DNA of 64,000 nt from Hyphobacterium sp. CCMP332 (GCF_014323565.1 NZ_CP058669.1:2197501-2261500); one strand, 5' to 3'; positions 1 through 8,956 are shown, counted from the stretch's first letter. Numbers and translations: made by a program. The notes: generated by a model from the sequence alone, not told the origin.

Positions 1-856
1 GCGGGTCCTGACCACGCACTGGATTGACGGCATCCCGCTGACCGATACGGACCGCATTGATGCCGCCGGCATAAATCGCGTGGCGCTGGCCAACACGCTG
101 ACGCGCGCCTTCCTGACCACGGCGATGGAAGCGGGCGTATTCCATGCTGACATGCACGCCGGAAATCTGTTTGTGGATACGGACGGCAATCTCTGGGCTG
201 TGGATTTCGGCATTATGGGCCGGATAGGCCGCGAAGAACGTCGTTTCCTTGCCATGATCCTGCACGGCTTCCTGACCCGCGATTACAAAGGGGCCGCCGA
301 GGCCCATTTCAACGCCGGCTATGTTCCGCCCCGTCACTCGATCGATGATTTTGCGTCCGCGCTTCGTGCCGTCGGCGAGCCGATTTTCGGCAAAAGGGCC
401 GACGAAGTGCCGATGAGCCGGGTGCTCTTGCAGCTTTTCGAGATTACCGACCTGTTCGACATGCATCTTCGCCCCGAACTGGTCCTGCTTCAGAAAACCA
501 TGGTCCAGTCCGAGGGCGTGGCGCGCATCCTCAATCCCCAACACGATATGTGGGCCGCGTCAGCGCCCGTCGTGGAGAAGTGGATGAAGCGCGAACTGGG
601 TCCTGAAGGCATCGCGATGGATTTTGTCGACGATCTCAAACGCCTGCGCGCCAGCGCAAAACGCCTGCCCGATGCAATCGAGGACTGGGCCGAGGCCGGC
701 GCGCGCTTGCGCAGCGGTGAAATCAAGCTCGACGAAGCCAGCCTGACCCGGCTGGCGGGTCAGCAGCGCGAAGGCCGACTCTGGCGCTGGCTCGGCTATG
801 GTGTGCTGGCGATGGCGGCCGGTGCCGCCGGTGCCAGCCTTTTCAGCCTGCTTTAA
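1..856 (+). CDS. ubiB: UbiB-family protein kinase-like protein (partial, 5' end outside window)
   Basis: The reading frame is open from base 2, so the gene starts before the window and only the C-terminal about 284 residues are seen. UbiB is a membrane-anchored atypical kinase/ATPase of the ABC1/ADCK family needed for ubiquinone biosynthesis. Visible hallmarks are VLTTHWIDGIPL, the catalytic-loop-like segment FHADMHAGNLFV and the metal-binding VDFGIMGRIG. A hydrophobic segment at the extreme C terminus (GYGVLAMAAGAAGASLFSLL) is the usual membrane anchor. The next gene on this strand group is the coaC-coaB-dut block, the common alphaproteobacterial neighbourhood. The stop codon overlaps the stop of the convergent MAPEG gene. 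Confidence 0.93.
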   Translation, partial: RVLTTHWIDGIPLTDTDRIDAAGINRVALANTLTRAFLTTAMEAGVFHADMHAGNLFVDTDGNLWAVDFGIMGRIGREERRFLAMILHGFLTRDYKGAAEAHFNAGYVPPRHSIDDFASALRAVGEPIFGKRADEVPMSRVLLQLFEITDLFDMHLRPELVLLQKTMVQSEGVARILNPQHDMWAASAPVVEKWMKRELGPEGIAMDFVDDLKRLRASAKRLPDAIEDWAEAGARLRSGEIKLDEASLTRLAGQQREGRLWRWLGYGVLAMAAGAAGASLFSLL

Positions 857-1263
857 AGCGCCAGAAGAAAGTGTAGCCACATCGCCGCCAGAACGACGGC
901 GGAAATCCGGTGAACCAGAAACCGCAAACCGATAATGTTGATCGTAATGTGGATCAGCGTGTGCAGATATCGTAACCCGACAAACACCCACGCCAGCGTC
1001 AATTGCAGGCTCCATACCTCGATATCGGCGGCCAGATGCAGCGCAATCAGAACATAGAACAGCACCGGCAATTCCAGAAGATTCACGAGATTTCGTCCCG
1101 CATTGCCGACATAGGCGGGCGGCGGCGCGCCCGTCTTGGTCAGTGAATATTCTTTGGACAGCTCACCGCGCGCATTGGCGATCACGCCCAGCACGGTCAT
1201 CAGAAAATAGACAAACAGGGTAAGCAGTGCGAGCGCTGCGGCGGCATGAAGTATGGATGGCAT
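853..1263 (-). CDS. MAPEG-family membrane protein
   Basis: A 136-residue, strongly hydrophobic protein with four predicted membrane segments (about residues 5-30, 58-80, 85-105 and 112-134). The central segment NAGRNLVNLLELPVLFYVL matches the conserved ERxxxNxxExxP-like region of MAPEG proteins (eicosanoid and glutathione metabolism fold), so a bacterial MAPEG assignment is good, but the substrate is unknown. The start is supported by GGGGAGG a few bases upstream. It lies convergent to ubiB with stop codons sharing bases, and divergent from coaC with about 95 bp between the starts. Confidence 0.8.
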   Translation of the reverse strand: MPSILHAAAALALLTLFVYFLMTVLGVIANARGELSKEYSLTKTGAPPPAYVGNAGRNLVNLLELPVLFYVLIALHLAADIEVWSLQLTLAWVFVGLRYLHTLIHITINIIGLRFLVHRISAVVLAAMWLHFLLAL

Positions 1264-1359
1264 GATGTCCTCCCCAGTTCAGACAAAAGACGCTAGCGCG
1301 CTTTGCCCTCCACCTGCGAGCAAAAACACGCTAGGAGATAACAGGTTCTGGAGGCCCGA

Positions 1360-1911
1360 ATGAGCGACAAGCGTATTCTTCTCATCATCGGTGGCGGCAT
1401 TGCCGCTTACAAATCGCTCGAACTGATCCGCGAACTTTCCCGGCGCGGCATCTCTTCGCGCTGCATCCTGACCAGCGCTGGAGAAAAATTCGTAACGCCA
1501 CTCAGCCTGGCAGCCCTGTCCGGCGACAAGGTCTATACCGACCTCTTTTCGCTGAATGACGAAGCCGAAATGGGCCATATCGAACTGTCCCGCTCCGCCG
1601 ATCTCGTGGTCGTCGCACCGGCCACGGCCGACCTGATGGGCAAATGCGCCAATGGCCTCGCCAACGATCTGGCCTCAACCACGCTTCTGGCAACCGACAA
1701 GCCGGTCCTCATGGCGCCGGCCATGAATGTTCGCATGTGGGAACACGCTGCCGTTCAACGAAATCTGGAAACACTCCGGTCCGACGGCATTGAATTTGTC
1801 GGCCCGGATGACGGCGAAATGGCCTGCGGCGAATTCGGACCCGGCCGCATGGCGGAGCCCTCGGCGATCGCCAGCGCCATCGAAGGCCTCCTGTCGCGGA
1901 TCTCTGCATGA
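1360..1911 (+). CDS. coaC: Phosphopantothenoylcysteine decarboxylase (stand-alone CoaC flavoprotein)
   Basis: FMN-dependent decarboxylation of 4'-phospho-N-pantothenoylcysteine in coenzyme A synthesis. The 183 residues cover just the flavoprotein half of the usual CoaBC fusion: N-terminal GGGIAAYKSLELIR, the catalytic His at about residue 73 (GHIELSRSADLVVVAPATAD), the substrate-clamp PAMNVRMW motif and the active-site-lid ACGEFGPGRMAEP motif. A GGAGG lies six bases before the ATG. The frame ends in TGA, and the ligase half begins in a different frame through a 4-base ATGA overlap, so decarboxylase and ligase are separate polypeptides here. Bifunctional CoaBC is usual in proteobacteria; separate proteins are known in some Firmicutes. 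Confidence 0.9.
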   Translation: MSDKRILLIIGGGIAAYKSLELIRELSRRGISSRCILTSAGEKFVTPLSLAALSGDKVYTDLFSLNDEAEMGHIELSRSADLVVVAPATADLMGKCANGLANDLASTTLLATDKPVLMAPAMNVRMWEHAAVQRNLETLRSDGIEFVGPDDGEMACGEFGPGRMAEPSAIASAIEGLLSRISA

Positions 1912-2567
1912 GCGGTCTCATCGGCAGGAAAATCGTCGTGACCGCTGGCCCGACGATCGAGGCCATCGACCCGGTGCGCTTCCTCTCCAACCGGTCCAGT
2001 GGCAAGCAGGGCTATCTGATTGCCGAAGCCCTCGCTCACAGAGGCGCGGATGTCCGGCTTGTTTCTGGCCCGACATGCCTGCCCTGCCCGCTGGATGTCA
2101 CCCGCATCGATGTTGAAAGCGCCCGCGACATGCTCGCGGCAGTGGAGGCCGAACTGCCGGCGGCAGCCTTCATCGCGGTGGCCGCCGTCGCGGATTGGCG
2201 CCCGGCAGAAACCCATGCCCGCAAGGCGGAGAAATCGGCGCATGGAGTCACGCTTCAACTCGTTGAAAACCCGGACATTCTGAAGTCCGTTTCCGGCCTG
2301 GGTCACAACCGCCCGCCTCTGGTCATCGGTTTTGCCGCTGAAACCCATGACGTGCCCGAGCGCGCGCGCGCCAAACGCCTGCGGAAAGGGTGCGACTGGA
2401 TCGTCGCCAATGATGTGTCCGGCGACGTCATGGGCGGCGATAAGAATGCAGCCGTCCTGATTACAAACGATAGCGAGGAAAGCTGGCCGCGAACGCAGAA
2501 AGTGGCCATTGCGACCCTGTTGGCGGATCGCATCGAAGCCGCGCTCGCAAGAATGCGAGAATTATAA
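1908..2567 (+). CDS. coaB: Phosphopantothenate-cysteine ligase (stand-alone CoaB)
   Basis: Joins cysteine to 4'-phosphopantothenate using a nucleotide triphosphate. The 219 residues match the C-terminal half of CoaBC: GRKIVVTAGPTIEAIDPVR, NRSSGKQGYLIAEA, AAVADWRP, the conserved K in KRLRKGCDWIVANDV, and a GGDKNAAVLI tail. The start ATG overlaps the coaC stop (ATGA). There is only a weak ribosome site, so translation is probably coupled to coaC. Length and motif content are complete, which argues for a working split rather than decay. A single-base sequencing or assembly error joining the halves is the main alternative. Confidence 0.88.
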   Translation: MSGLIGRKIVVTAGPTIEAIDPVRFLSNRSSGKQGYLIAEALAHRGADVRLVSGPTCLPCPLDVTRIDVESARDMLAAVEAELPAAAFIAVAAVADWRPAETHARKAEKSAHGVTLQLVENPDILKSVSGLGHNRPPLVIGFAAETHDVPERARAKRLRKGCDWIVANDVSGDVMGGDKNAAVLITNDSEESWPRTQKVAIATLLADRIEAALARMREL

Positions 2568-2624
2568 TCTGGCGGCCTTCGCTCCGATTTCGTATTTTCA
2601 CGAGAGAAAACAGGAGGCCGGTCA

Positions 2625-3071
2625 ATGAAGACGGCGATCATTTCTGCAATGGCACTGGCGGGCTTGGCAACAGGCGGCGCGCTGGCACAAACCGGCATCG
2701 AGGAATATGGCTGCGCGGCCATGTCGAATGATGGTCAGGGCGCCGCCGGAATGCCCGGATACAGCATTCTGGACGAAACCCGCGAAGAGGGGCGTTTTTC
2801 TTTTGGTATATCGGCCGACTTCCCGGTCAGCGGCATCATGTGCCGGCGAAACTCCATCATTCCCGCCGAATTTGATTTCGAAGTACCGCTCTCCGGCTAC
2901 CCTTTATACATCTCCACAGACGGTGCGGATGGAAGCCGCATTGTTGTCCTGACGATTGAAGACGAACAGTTTGTCGTCAGGGTACTGGAAGGCCGTTTGA
3001 CAGCAGCGGAGCGGGCCCGGGTGGCGAGCCGTATCGAAAGCTATTACGCTCGGCTCGATACCGAATCATAA
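2625..3071 (+). CDS. Small secreted protein of unknown function
   Basis: A 148-residue product with a clear Sec signal peptide (MKTAIISAMALAGLATGGALAQ, cleavage after ALA). The mature part holds two cysteines (about residues 30 and 73) that could form a disulfide, a beta-rich middle, and a charged helical C terminus (TAAERARVASRIESYYARLDT). An excellent AGGAGG lies upstream of the ATG. I recognise no family. It sits between coaB and dut in the same direction with short gaps, so it may be co-transcribed with CoA and nucleotide metabolism genes, but no functional link is visible. Confidence 0.75.
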   Translation: MKTAIISAMALAGLATGGALAQTGIEEYGCAAMSNDGQGAAGMPGYSILDETREEGRFSFGISADFPVSGIMCRRNSIIPAEFDFEVPLSGYPLYISTDGADGSRIVVLTIEDEQFVVRVLEGRLTAAERARVASRIESYYARLDTES

Positions 3072-3119
3072 ACAGACCGCCAGTTGCGACAGCTCGCGGT
3101 CCCCGGGGAGAGGGCCGCC

Positions 3120-3572
3120 ATGCCGGTAATTGTTCAGGTTTCACCATTGCCGCATTTTGAAGGTCTGGAGCTACCAAAATACCAGACGCCTGCGAGCGCC
3201 GGGCTCGACCTGCCCGCAGCCGTCGCAGAAGATGAGCCTGTCACCATCCCGCCCGGCGAATGGCGGCTGATCCCGACCGGCCTCTCTATCGCGCTGCCCG
3301 ATGGATATGAGGCGCAGATACGTCCACGGTCCGGGCTGGCCGCAAAGTTCGGCATATCCATGGTTAACACGCCGGGCACAGTCGATGCCGATTATCGCGG
3401 CGAAATGAAGGTCAATCTGATCAATCACGGCAAGGAACCATTTGTCGTCAAACGCGGCGAACGCATCGCCCAGATGATTGTCGCGCCCGTTACCCATATC
3501 GAGTGGGCACCCGTTGCCCGGCTCGACGAAACCGCTCGCGGCACCGGCGGTTTTGGCTCAACGGGCCGGTAG
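3120..3572 (+). CDS. dut: Deoxyuridine 5'-triphosphate nucleotidohydrolase
   Basis: Trimeric dUTPase that hydrolyses dUTP to dUMP and keeps uracil out of DNA. All five family motifs are present in order: [49 protein letters not shown] and the C-terminal glycine-rich arm [10 protein letters not shown]. The ATG at 3120 follows GGGGAGAGG and gives 150 residues, the usual length; a TTG 36 bases further upstream extends the frame but has no good ribosome site and adds residues not typical of the family. Position after coaB is the common alphaproteobacterial arrangement. Confidence 0.95.
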   Translation: MPVIVQVSPLPHFEGLELPKYQTPASAGLDLPAAVAEDEPVTIPPGEWRLIPTGLSIALPDGYEAQIRPRSGLAAKFGISMVNTPGTVDADYRGEMKVNLINHGKEPFVVKRGERIAQMIVAPVTHIEWAPVARLDETARGTGGFGSTGR

Positions 3573-3656
3573 AGCCCCGAATAACGCGTCCGCACCTCTG
3601 GCAAAGCGTCTTTCCCGTCATACATAGAAGGACAGCCACAACCGGAGAGACACGTC

Positions 3657-4613
3657 ATGGCAACCAATGGGCGCGGGAAAGTCTACGCATCGTTTCTGGA
3701 CACGATCGGCGATACGCCGCTGGTCGAGCTGGGGCGGCTGGCCGAAAAACATGGTGCCAAGGCGCATATTCTGGCCAAGCTGGAATTCTTCAACCCGCTT
3801 GCCAGCGTGAAAGACCGGATCGGTCTGGCGATGATTGAATCGCTGGAAGCCGCCGGCAAGATCGGACCGGACACGCTTCTGGTGGAACCGACATCAGGCA
3901 ATACTGGCGTCGGGCTGGCTTTTGTGGCCGCCGCCAAGGGCTACCGGCTGAAGCTGGTCATGCCGGAATCCATGTCCATCGAACGCCGGAAGATGCTGGC
4001 TTTCCTCGGCGCCGAACTGGAATTGACGCCCGCCGCAAAGGGCATGGGTGGTGCCATTGCCCGAGCCAAAGAGATTCTGGAAGAGAATCCGGATGCGGTC
4101 GCCCCCGGGCAATTTGTCAATCCGGCCAACCCCGACATTCATCGCAAAACCACCGGCCCGGAAATCTGGAATGATACAGATGGCAAGGTCGATGTTTTCG
4201 TATCCGGCGTCGGAACGGGCGGAACACTGACCGGCGCTGGCGGCTATCTGAAAGAGAAAAACCCGGACGTGAAAATAATCGCGGTAGAGCCGGTCGACAG
4301 TCCGGTTCTGTCAGGCGGCGCGCCAGGGCCACACAAGATCCAGGGCATCGGGGCCGGCTTTGTTCCGGACATTCTCGACACCGGTCTGATTGACGAAATC
4401 ATTCAGGTTTCGAACGCGGAGGCCATTGCGTGGTCCCGGGACGCCGGGAAGGTTGAAGGCCTGCCGGGCGGCATATCGTCCGGAGCAGCACTGAAGGCCG
4501 CGCTGGATGTTGGCAAACGCGAAGACATGGCGGGCAAGAATATCGTCGTGATTATCCCGTCCTTCGCCGAGCGCTATATCTCTTCGGCCCTGTTCGACGG
4601 GGTTGGCGAGTAG
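3657..4613 (+). CDS. cysK: Cysteine synthase A (O-acetylserine sulfhydrylase)
   Basis: PLP enzyme making cysteine from O-acetylserine and sulfide. The Schiff-base lysine is K52 in NPLASVKDR; the substrate loop TSGNTGVGLAF and the phosphate-cradle GVGTGGTLTGAG are intact, as is the C-terminal PGGISSGAA. At 318 residues it is full length for CysK rather than the longer cystathionine beta-synthase. CGGAGAG precedes the ATG. It ends three bases before the stop of the convergent helicase gene. Confidence 0.94.
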   Translation: MATNGRGKVYASFLDTIGDTPLVELGRLAEKHGAKAHILAKLEFFNPLASVKDRIGLAMIESLEAAGKIGPDTLLVEPTSGNTGVGLAFVAAAKGYRLKLVMPESMSIERRKMLAFLGAELELTPAAKGMGGAIARAKEILEENPDAVAPGQFVNPANPDIHRKTTGPEIWNDTDGKVDVFVSGVGTGGTLTGAGGYLKEKNPDVKIIAVEPVDSPVLSGGAPGPHKIQGIGAGFVPDILDTGLIDEIIQVSNAEAIAWSRDAGKVEGLPGGISSGAALKAALDVGKREDMAGKNIVVIIPSFAERYISSALFDGVGE

Positions 4614-4616
4614 GCC

Positions 4617-5900
4617 CTAGACGTACGCATCATGGCAATAGGAGGAAACGTCGTTGATCCTCGGATCAACGACAAGATCGCTGGGACGCAGAGGCCGCGA
4701 AATGCGCAGCCCTTCGAGCGACCGCGCCCGCGACAGCGCGACATACGCCTGCCCGTGGGCAAACATGCCGCGAGAAAAATCGATGTAGAGCTTGTCAATC
4801 GTCAGGCCCTGGGCCTTGTGGACCGTCATCGCCCAGGCCAGCCGTAGCGGCAATTGCTTGAACGCCCCGACCACCGACTTGTCGATCGCCTTTTTCGCCG
4901 CATCATATTGATAGGAATAACGCTCCCAGGCGGCGGGCTCGACGCGGTGCGTGTCGGTCCCAATACGGACCATCACCGCTCCGTCATCGAGATCGGCAAC
5001 TTCACCCATTGTCCCATTGACCCATTTTCCTGATGGATCGTTGCGGATCATCATCACCCGCGCGCCCCGTTTGAGCACCAGCGGATCTTCGGTCGGAAAC
5101 AGGCGCGGATCAAACTGGCCCTCGGTCTTGGAGCTGTATGCGCCCGCCTCGCCGGGCAGGGCCGCCAGCCGGGCCGCATTGATGTCATGCGCGGCCTGAT
5201 TGGTCGGTGTGAGCACAACATGCGTGGCGCTGGCGTCAAAGCCGGTCGCCTGCGTCACCCGTTCATTCAACAGGGCCGCCTCGCGTTCATCCACGCGAGC
5301 CTCCCGGACGGCCGACAATATATCGATAAAATCCGGATCCGATTGCCGGAAAACGGTTTCCAGTTCGACCCGCAGAAAGCCGGCATCGCGAAAACCGGGC
5401 GCATTGAAGAAAAACGGGCCGCCATAGATTTCGTCCAGATACTGACCCACCTGCCCGTCCACCACGGGCGGAAGCTGCGCCAGATCCCCCACGACAATCA
5501 TGCGAACCCCGCCAAACGGCTCCGAGCTGTCACGGTGCAGGCGCAAGGAGTGATCAATGGCGGCCATCATGTCGGCCCGCACCATCGAAATCTCGTCAAT
5601 CACCAGCGTATCGAGCTCCTTGAGAAGCCGGGCATGCCGAAGCCGGCGAATATCCTGCGGCTCGATCAATCGCGGCGGAAAACGGAAAAAGGAGTGAATG
5701 GTCTGCCCCCCCGCATTCATTGCGGCGACCCCCGTCGGCGCTACCACAGCTGCGCGCCCCTCCATCTGCTGGAGGAATTTGCGCAGAAGCGTGGTCTTGC
5801 CGGTCCCCGCCCGTCCGGTCAGGAAAATATGGGCCCGGCCCGTAGTCAGCAGTCGCAAGGCGGGCGCGGTGGGATCATCATGAGGGGCAATCGTGTTCAT
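4617..5900 (-). CDS. Pif1/RecD-like superfamily 1B DNA helicase
   Basis: A P-loop DNA helicase of about 427 residues. Motif I is TGRAGTGKTTLLRKF, followed by the Pif1-type APTGVAAMNAGGQTIHSFF, motif II LVIDEISMVRADMM, motif III VVGDLAQLPPV, and the C-terminal motifs KRGARVMMIRND, WAMTVHKAQGLT and AYVALSRARSLEGL. Bacterial proteins of this type are usually annotated as AAA or DEAD/DEAH helicases; eukaryotic Pif1 unwinds G-quadruplexes and R-loops, but the bacterial role is not settled. I chose the inner ATG (MNTIAPHDDP) over one 36 bases upstream because no ribosome site precedes the outer ATG; support for either is weak. Divergent from the moeB-like gene. Confidence 0.85.
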   Translation of the reverse strand: MNTIAPHDDPTAPALRLLTTGRAHIFLTGRAGTGKTTLLRKFLQQMEGRAAVVAPTGVAAMNAGGQTIHSFFRFPPRLIEPQDIRRLRHARLLKELDTLVIDEISMVRADMMAAIDHSLRLHRDSSEPFGGVRMIVVGDLAQLPPVVDGQVGQYLDEIYGGPFFFNAPGFRDAGFLRVELETVFRQSDPDFIDILSAVREARVDEREAALLNERVTQATGFDASATHVVLTPTNQAAHDINAARLAALPGEAGAYSSKTEGQFDPRLFPTEDPLVLKRGARVMMIRNDPSGKWVNGTMGEVADLDDGAVMVRIGTDTHRVEPAAWERYSYQYDAAKKAIDKSVVGAFKQLPLRLAWAMTVHKAQGLTIDKLYIDFSRGMFAHGQAYVALSRARSLEGLRISRPLRPSDLVVDPRINDVSSYCHDAYV

Positions 5901-5964
5901 GATTCCAGACTGACCTGATTGGTGACGAACCGCCATAGGCAGGCTGTCAATCCGGTGCTAGTCG

Positions 5965-6714
5965 ATGGCCATGGAAGATGAAGAGATCGAACGCTATGCC
6001 CGCCATCTCGTTCTGAAGGAGATTGGCGGCGCGGGACAACAACGCCTTCGCGCTGCCTCCGCGGTCATCATCGGCGCGGGCGGCCTTGGCGGGCCGGCAG
6101 CCCTTTATCTCGCGGCGGCGGGCACAGGCACGATCACGCTGATCGATCCCGATACCGTCAGCCTCGACAATCTGCAGCGCCAGATCCAGTTTGCCACGAC
6201 CGATATCGGCCTGCCCAAAGCACAGACCGCCGGAGCCGGACTCGCCCGGCTGAATCCTCTGGTGAATGTTCGTGCCGTTCAAGCCGCGCTGACGGCGGAA
6301 AATGCCGCCTCCGTTATCGCTGGAGCCGACATCGTTCTGGACGGCTGCGACAATTTCGAAACCCGCTTCGCCGTCAACGCCGCCTGTCATGCCCGGGGCA
6401 TACCTCTGGTCTCGGGCGCGGTCGGACGATGGACCGGACAACTGGGTGTGTTTACATCGGGGCTGAGGGACGGCTCACCCTGCTATCAATGCTTTGTACC
6501 CGCTATTCCACCGGATGCGGAAACCTGCGAACGCGTCGGTGTTGTCGGGGCTCTGACCGGCGTCATCGGCTCGATGATGGCGCTGGAAACCATCAAGTGG
6601 ATTACGCGCGCAGGCGAGCCCCTGACCGGCCGCCTGATGATCCATGATGGCCTGGCTGCCACAAGCCGCACCCTGACGCTGCGCCGTGATCCGGCCTGTC
6701 CCGTTTGCGGTTGA
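5965..6714 (+). CDS. moeB: ThiF/MoeB-family sulfur-carrier adenylyltransferase
   Basis: E1-like enzyme that adenylates the C-terminal glycine of a ubiquitin-like sulfur carrier (MoaD or ThiS). The N terminus RYARHLVLKEIGGAGQQRL, the nucleotide-binding GAGGLGGPAALYLAAAGTG, the catalytic DNLQRQIQF arginine region, and two CxxC zinc pairs (CYQC; CPVC at the very end) are present. The DGCDNFETR Asp is the Mg/ATP ligand. The 249-residue length matches MoeB without a rhodanese domain. MoeB versus ThiF cannot be separated by eye and no mo- or thi- gene is adjacent. Confidence 0.87.
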   Translation: MAMEDEEIERYARHLVLKEIGGAGQQRLRAASAVIIGAGGLGGPAALYLAAAGTGTITLIDPDTVSLDNLQRQIQFATTDIGLPKAQTAGAGLARLNPLVNVRAVQAALTAENAASVIAGADIVLDGCDNFETRFAVNAACHARGIPLVSGAVGRWTGQLGVFTSGLRDGSPCYQCFVPAIPPDAETCERVGVVGALTGVIGSMMALETIKWITRAGEPLTGRLMIHDGLAATSRTLTLRRDPACPVCG

Positions 6715-8781
6715 TTATTTCGGATCAGAACCGGTGTCTTCCACCCGCTCGCCGGCAAAGACGTTTTCATACTGACCGCGGTCCGGACCGATTGTGCGGT
6801 CGAACAACTGAACGGCCGAGCGCAGGATAGAGCTCATATCTGCGCTGCGTGAAAACTGGTGACCCGCGCGATCATATATCGCGAAGTCGACGACCACGCC
6901 CGCAGAATTGAGTTCGCCCGCCATTTCCTGGGATTGTTCAAACGGCACAGTCCCGTCGCGCATACCGTGCGCAATCAGCACCGGCATCGTGTATTGACCC
7001 GCAAGATTCACCGGTGAGGCCGCTTCCAGCCGGGCGCGATCGCGGCGGGGATGGCCAATGGCCCGTTCCCAGTATTCTGCCGCAGCCTCGTTGTTTTCCT
7101 GCCAGTGTTCGACAAAGGAAACGAGGTTGGTGACCGGCGCGGCGGCAAACACACAGTCATAGAAGCCCGGCCTCTGCGCTCCACCGATCAACGCCGCATA
7201 TCCGCCATAGCTGAAGCCGGCAATACAGACGCGTTCGCCGTCAACCTGCCCGGCGGCGATGACGGCGGCGATCGCATCGTCGACGTCCTGCTGCATCCGG
7301 CCGCCCCATTCGCCATATCCGGCCTCGGCGAAGGCCCGGCCATATCCCGCCGAGCCCCGGAAGTTGGGCTGCAAGACGGCATAACCATTGGACGCAAAAT
7401 ACTGTGCGACCATGTCGTAGCCATAGAGATCGCGGGCCTCCGGACCGCCGTGCGGCATCACGACAAGCGGTGTGTTCGGCCCCAACCCCTGCCGCGGAAT
7501 GGTCAGATACGCCTGCAAGGGTGTGCCGTCGCGCGATGTATAGGACACCACATCGACATCGTTGAGGTCCGACTCATGCAAATTGGGGCTGACCGAATAG
7601 ATATGGGTGATTTCATCGCTGGACGCTTCATAGAAATAGAGCGCGCCGGCCTCTCTCGGGCCGCTGGCATGCAGCATCATCCGGTCGCCGCGAAAGCCCC
7701 TGGGCACGACCGTCAGATCCTCATCAAAACGGGCAATAATGCGTTGGTAGTGCGCATCCAGAGCCGGGTCGAGAATAACCACTTCATTTGCGCCGTCCGA
7801 GCGGACATAGCCGAGAAGCCGGCGCGAGCGGCCATCCACAATGGTTCGGGAAATATCGACGCGGTCTTCGAGCGCCAGTGTCGCGCCATATTCCCCCGCC
7901 GCCAGATCGAACCGGTAGAGCCCCACCTTGTCGCTGCCTTCAGGACGGCCAAAAATAATGATTTCCCCGGGGGCCTCGCCATGACCGGCAAAGTCAAACT
8001 CCGGTGCCGCTTCGGCGAGTTCATTGGTCAGATAGGACGCCGACCGCCGCCATCGCCGGCTGTCGGGCGCCCGCGTAAAAACATGCACGCGCCGCTGGTC
8101 TGTCGAGACGTCGACCCGCATGGCAGCCTGACCATTGGTGTCGGTAAACCAGTAGGCGGTGCGCTCCGTGCCCCGCTCCACAAGCTCGGCATCGCCGGTA
8201 AAAACATTGACGCGCCAGAGATCGAGATTCCGGTCCCGATAGGCAGGCATCAGAACATGCCCATCATCGCCCGGCAAAAGATCGACGACCGCGCTCCAGA
8301 AGGCGTTGTTGACATTCCGGAAGACCCGCCGGCCTTCATTCTGGAACAGGACGACCGGACGCGATGTATCCCATGGATCAAAACTGACGGTCCGGATAAC
8401 CGGCACATCCACGCGTTGACCGCCCGCCTGGACATAGCCATTGGTCCGGATCGTCACCAGCAGCCGCTGGGCATTCGCCCACACCATGTAGACAACGTCA
8501 TAGCCCGTCAGATCGGTACGGGAAATTTCCGGCTGGCCGGGTGAATCAAGGTCGCGAATAACCAGCTCGCCGCCGGGGGAGTCGACACCGCGATATTGCA
8601 TCTGGGCCAGCAACCGGCCGTCCGGCGACAATTCCGGTGGCGTTTCACCTGCGCCGGAAAGATAGTCATAAACATTGACATACCGGTCCGGCCAATAGCC
8701 GTCCTGACCGAGCGCGGGGGCAACAAGAAAAACGCTCCCAGTCAGCAAAATCAGAATCTTGACCCGTAACAGCCGATTCAT
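6715..8781 (-). CDS. Secreted S9-family prolyl oligopeptidase-type serine peptidase (copy 1)
   Basis: An exported peptidase with an N-terminal beta-propeller-like region (about residues 30-420) and a C-terminal alpha/beta-hydrolase. The nucleophile is in GFSYGGYAALIGG; Asp in HGMRDGTVPF and His in DRAGHQFSR complete the triad. The hallmark HGGPEARDLYGYD and FRGSAGYGRAFAEAGYGEWG segments fit the S9C/acylaminoacyl-peptidase-like group. The inner ATG at 8781 puts the signal peptide (LLRVKILILLTGSVFLVAPALG) at the N terminus; the longer frame adds ten residues. It is a paralog of the next gene. The 175 bp gap to that gene is AT-rich, with a GGAAGG/CCTTCC inverted repeat but no T-run. Confidence 0.88.
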   Translation of the reverse strand: MNRLLRVKILILLTGSVFLVAPALGQDGYWPDRYVNVYDYLSGAGETPPELSPDGRLLAQMQYRGVDSPGGELVIRDLDSPGQPEISRTDLTGYDVVYMVWANAQRLLVTIRTNGYVQAGGQRVDVPVIRTVSFDPWDTSRPVVLFQNEGRRVFRNVNNAFWSAVVDLLPGDDGHVLMPAYRDRNLDLWRVNVFTGDAELVERGTERTAYWFTDTNGQAAMRVDVSTDQRRVHVFTRAPDSRRWRRSASYLTNELAEAAPEFDFAGHGEAPGEIIIFGRPEGSDKVGLYRFDLAAGEYGATLALEDRVDISRTIVDGRSRRLLGYVRSDGANEVVILDPALDAHYQRIIARFDEDLTVVPRGFRGDRMMLHASGPREAGALYFYEASSDEITHIYSVSPNLHESDLNDVDVVSYTSRDGTPLQAYLTIPRQGLGPNTPLVVMPHGGPEARDLYGYDMVAQYFASNGYAVLQPNFRGSAGYGRAFAEAGYGEWGGRMQQDVDDAIAAVIAAGQVDGERVCIAGFSYGGYAALIGGAQRPGFYDCVFAAAPVTNLVSFVEHWQENNEAAAEYWERAIGHPRRDRARLEAASPVNLAGQYTMPVLIAHGMRDGTVPFEQSQEMAGELNSAGVVVDFAIYDRAGHQFSRSADMSSILRSAVQLFDRTIGPDRGQYENVFAGERVEDTGSDPK

Positions 8782-8956
8782 TGCAGTCAAATCCAATTCA
8801 AGCACGTCCATCTTTGCGTTACAGTAAAACCCTAAAGCGGAAGGTGTAATAAATACAAATTCTGATAGAATTCCTTCCGGGGTCTTTGCTCGACGCAGAT
8901 GCTATAACGCCAAACGACTAACCTCAGCCGCGATGGGCGAACTTCGACCTATTTGG

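Noticed and set aside
7051-8544. A 497-codon open frame antisense to the first S9 peptidase
   Set aside because: Shadow of a gene with complete catalytic motifs; no signal peptide, domain or ribosome site.
8782-8956. Terminator or promoter in the gap between the two S9 peptidases
   Set aside because: GGAAGG/CCTTCC arms are 27 bases apart and no T-run or clear -35/-10 pair follows, so no call is justified.
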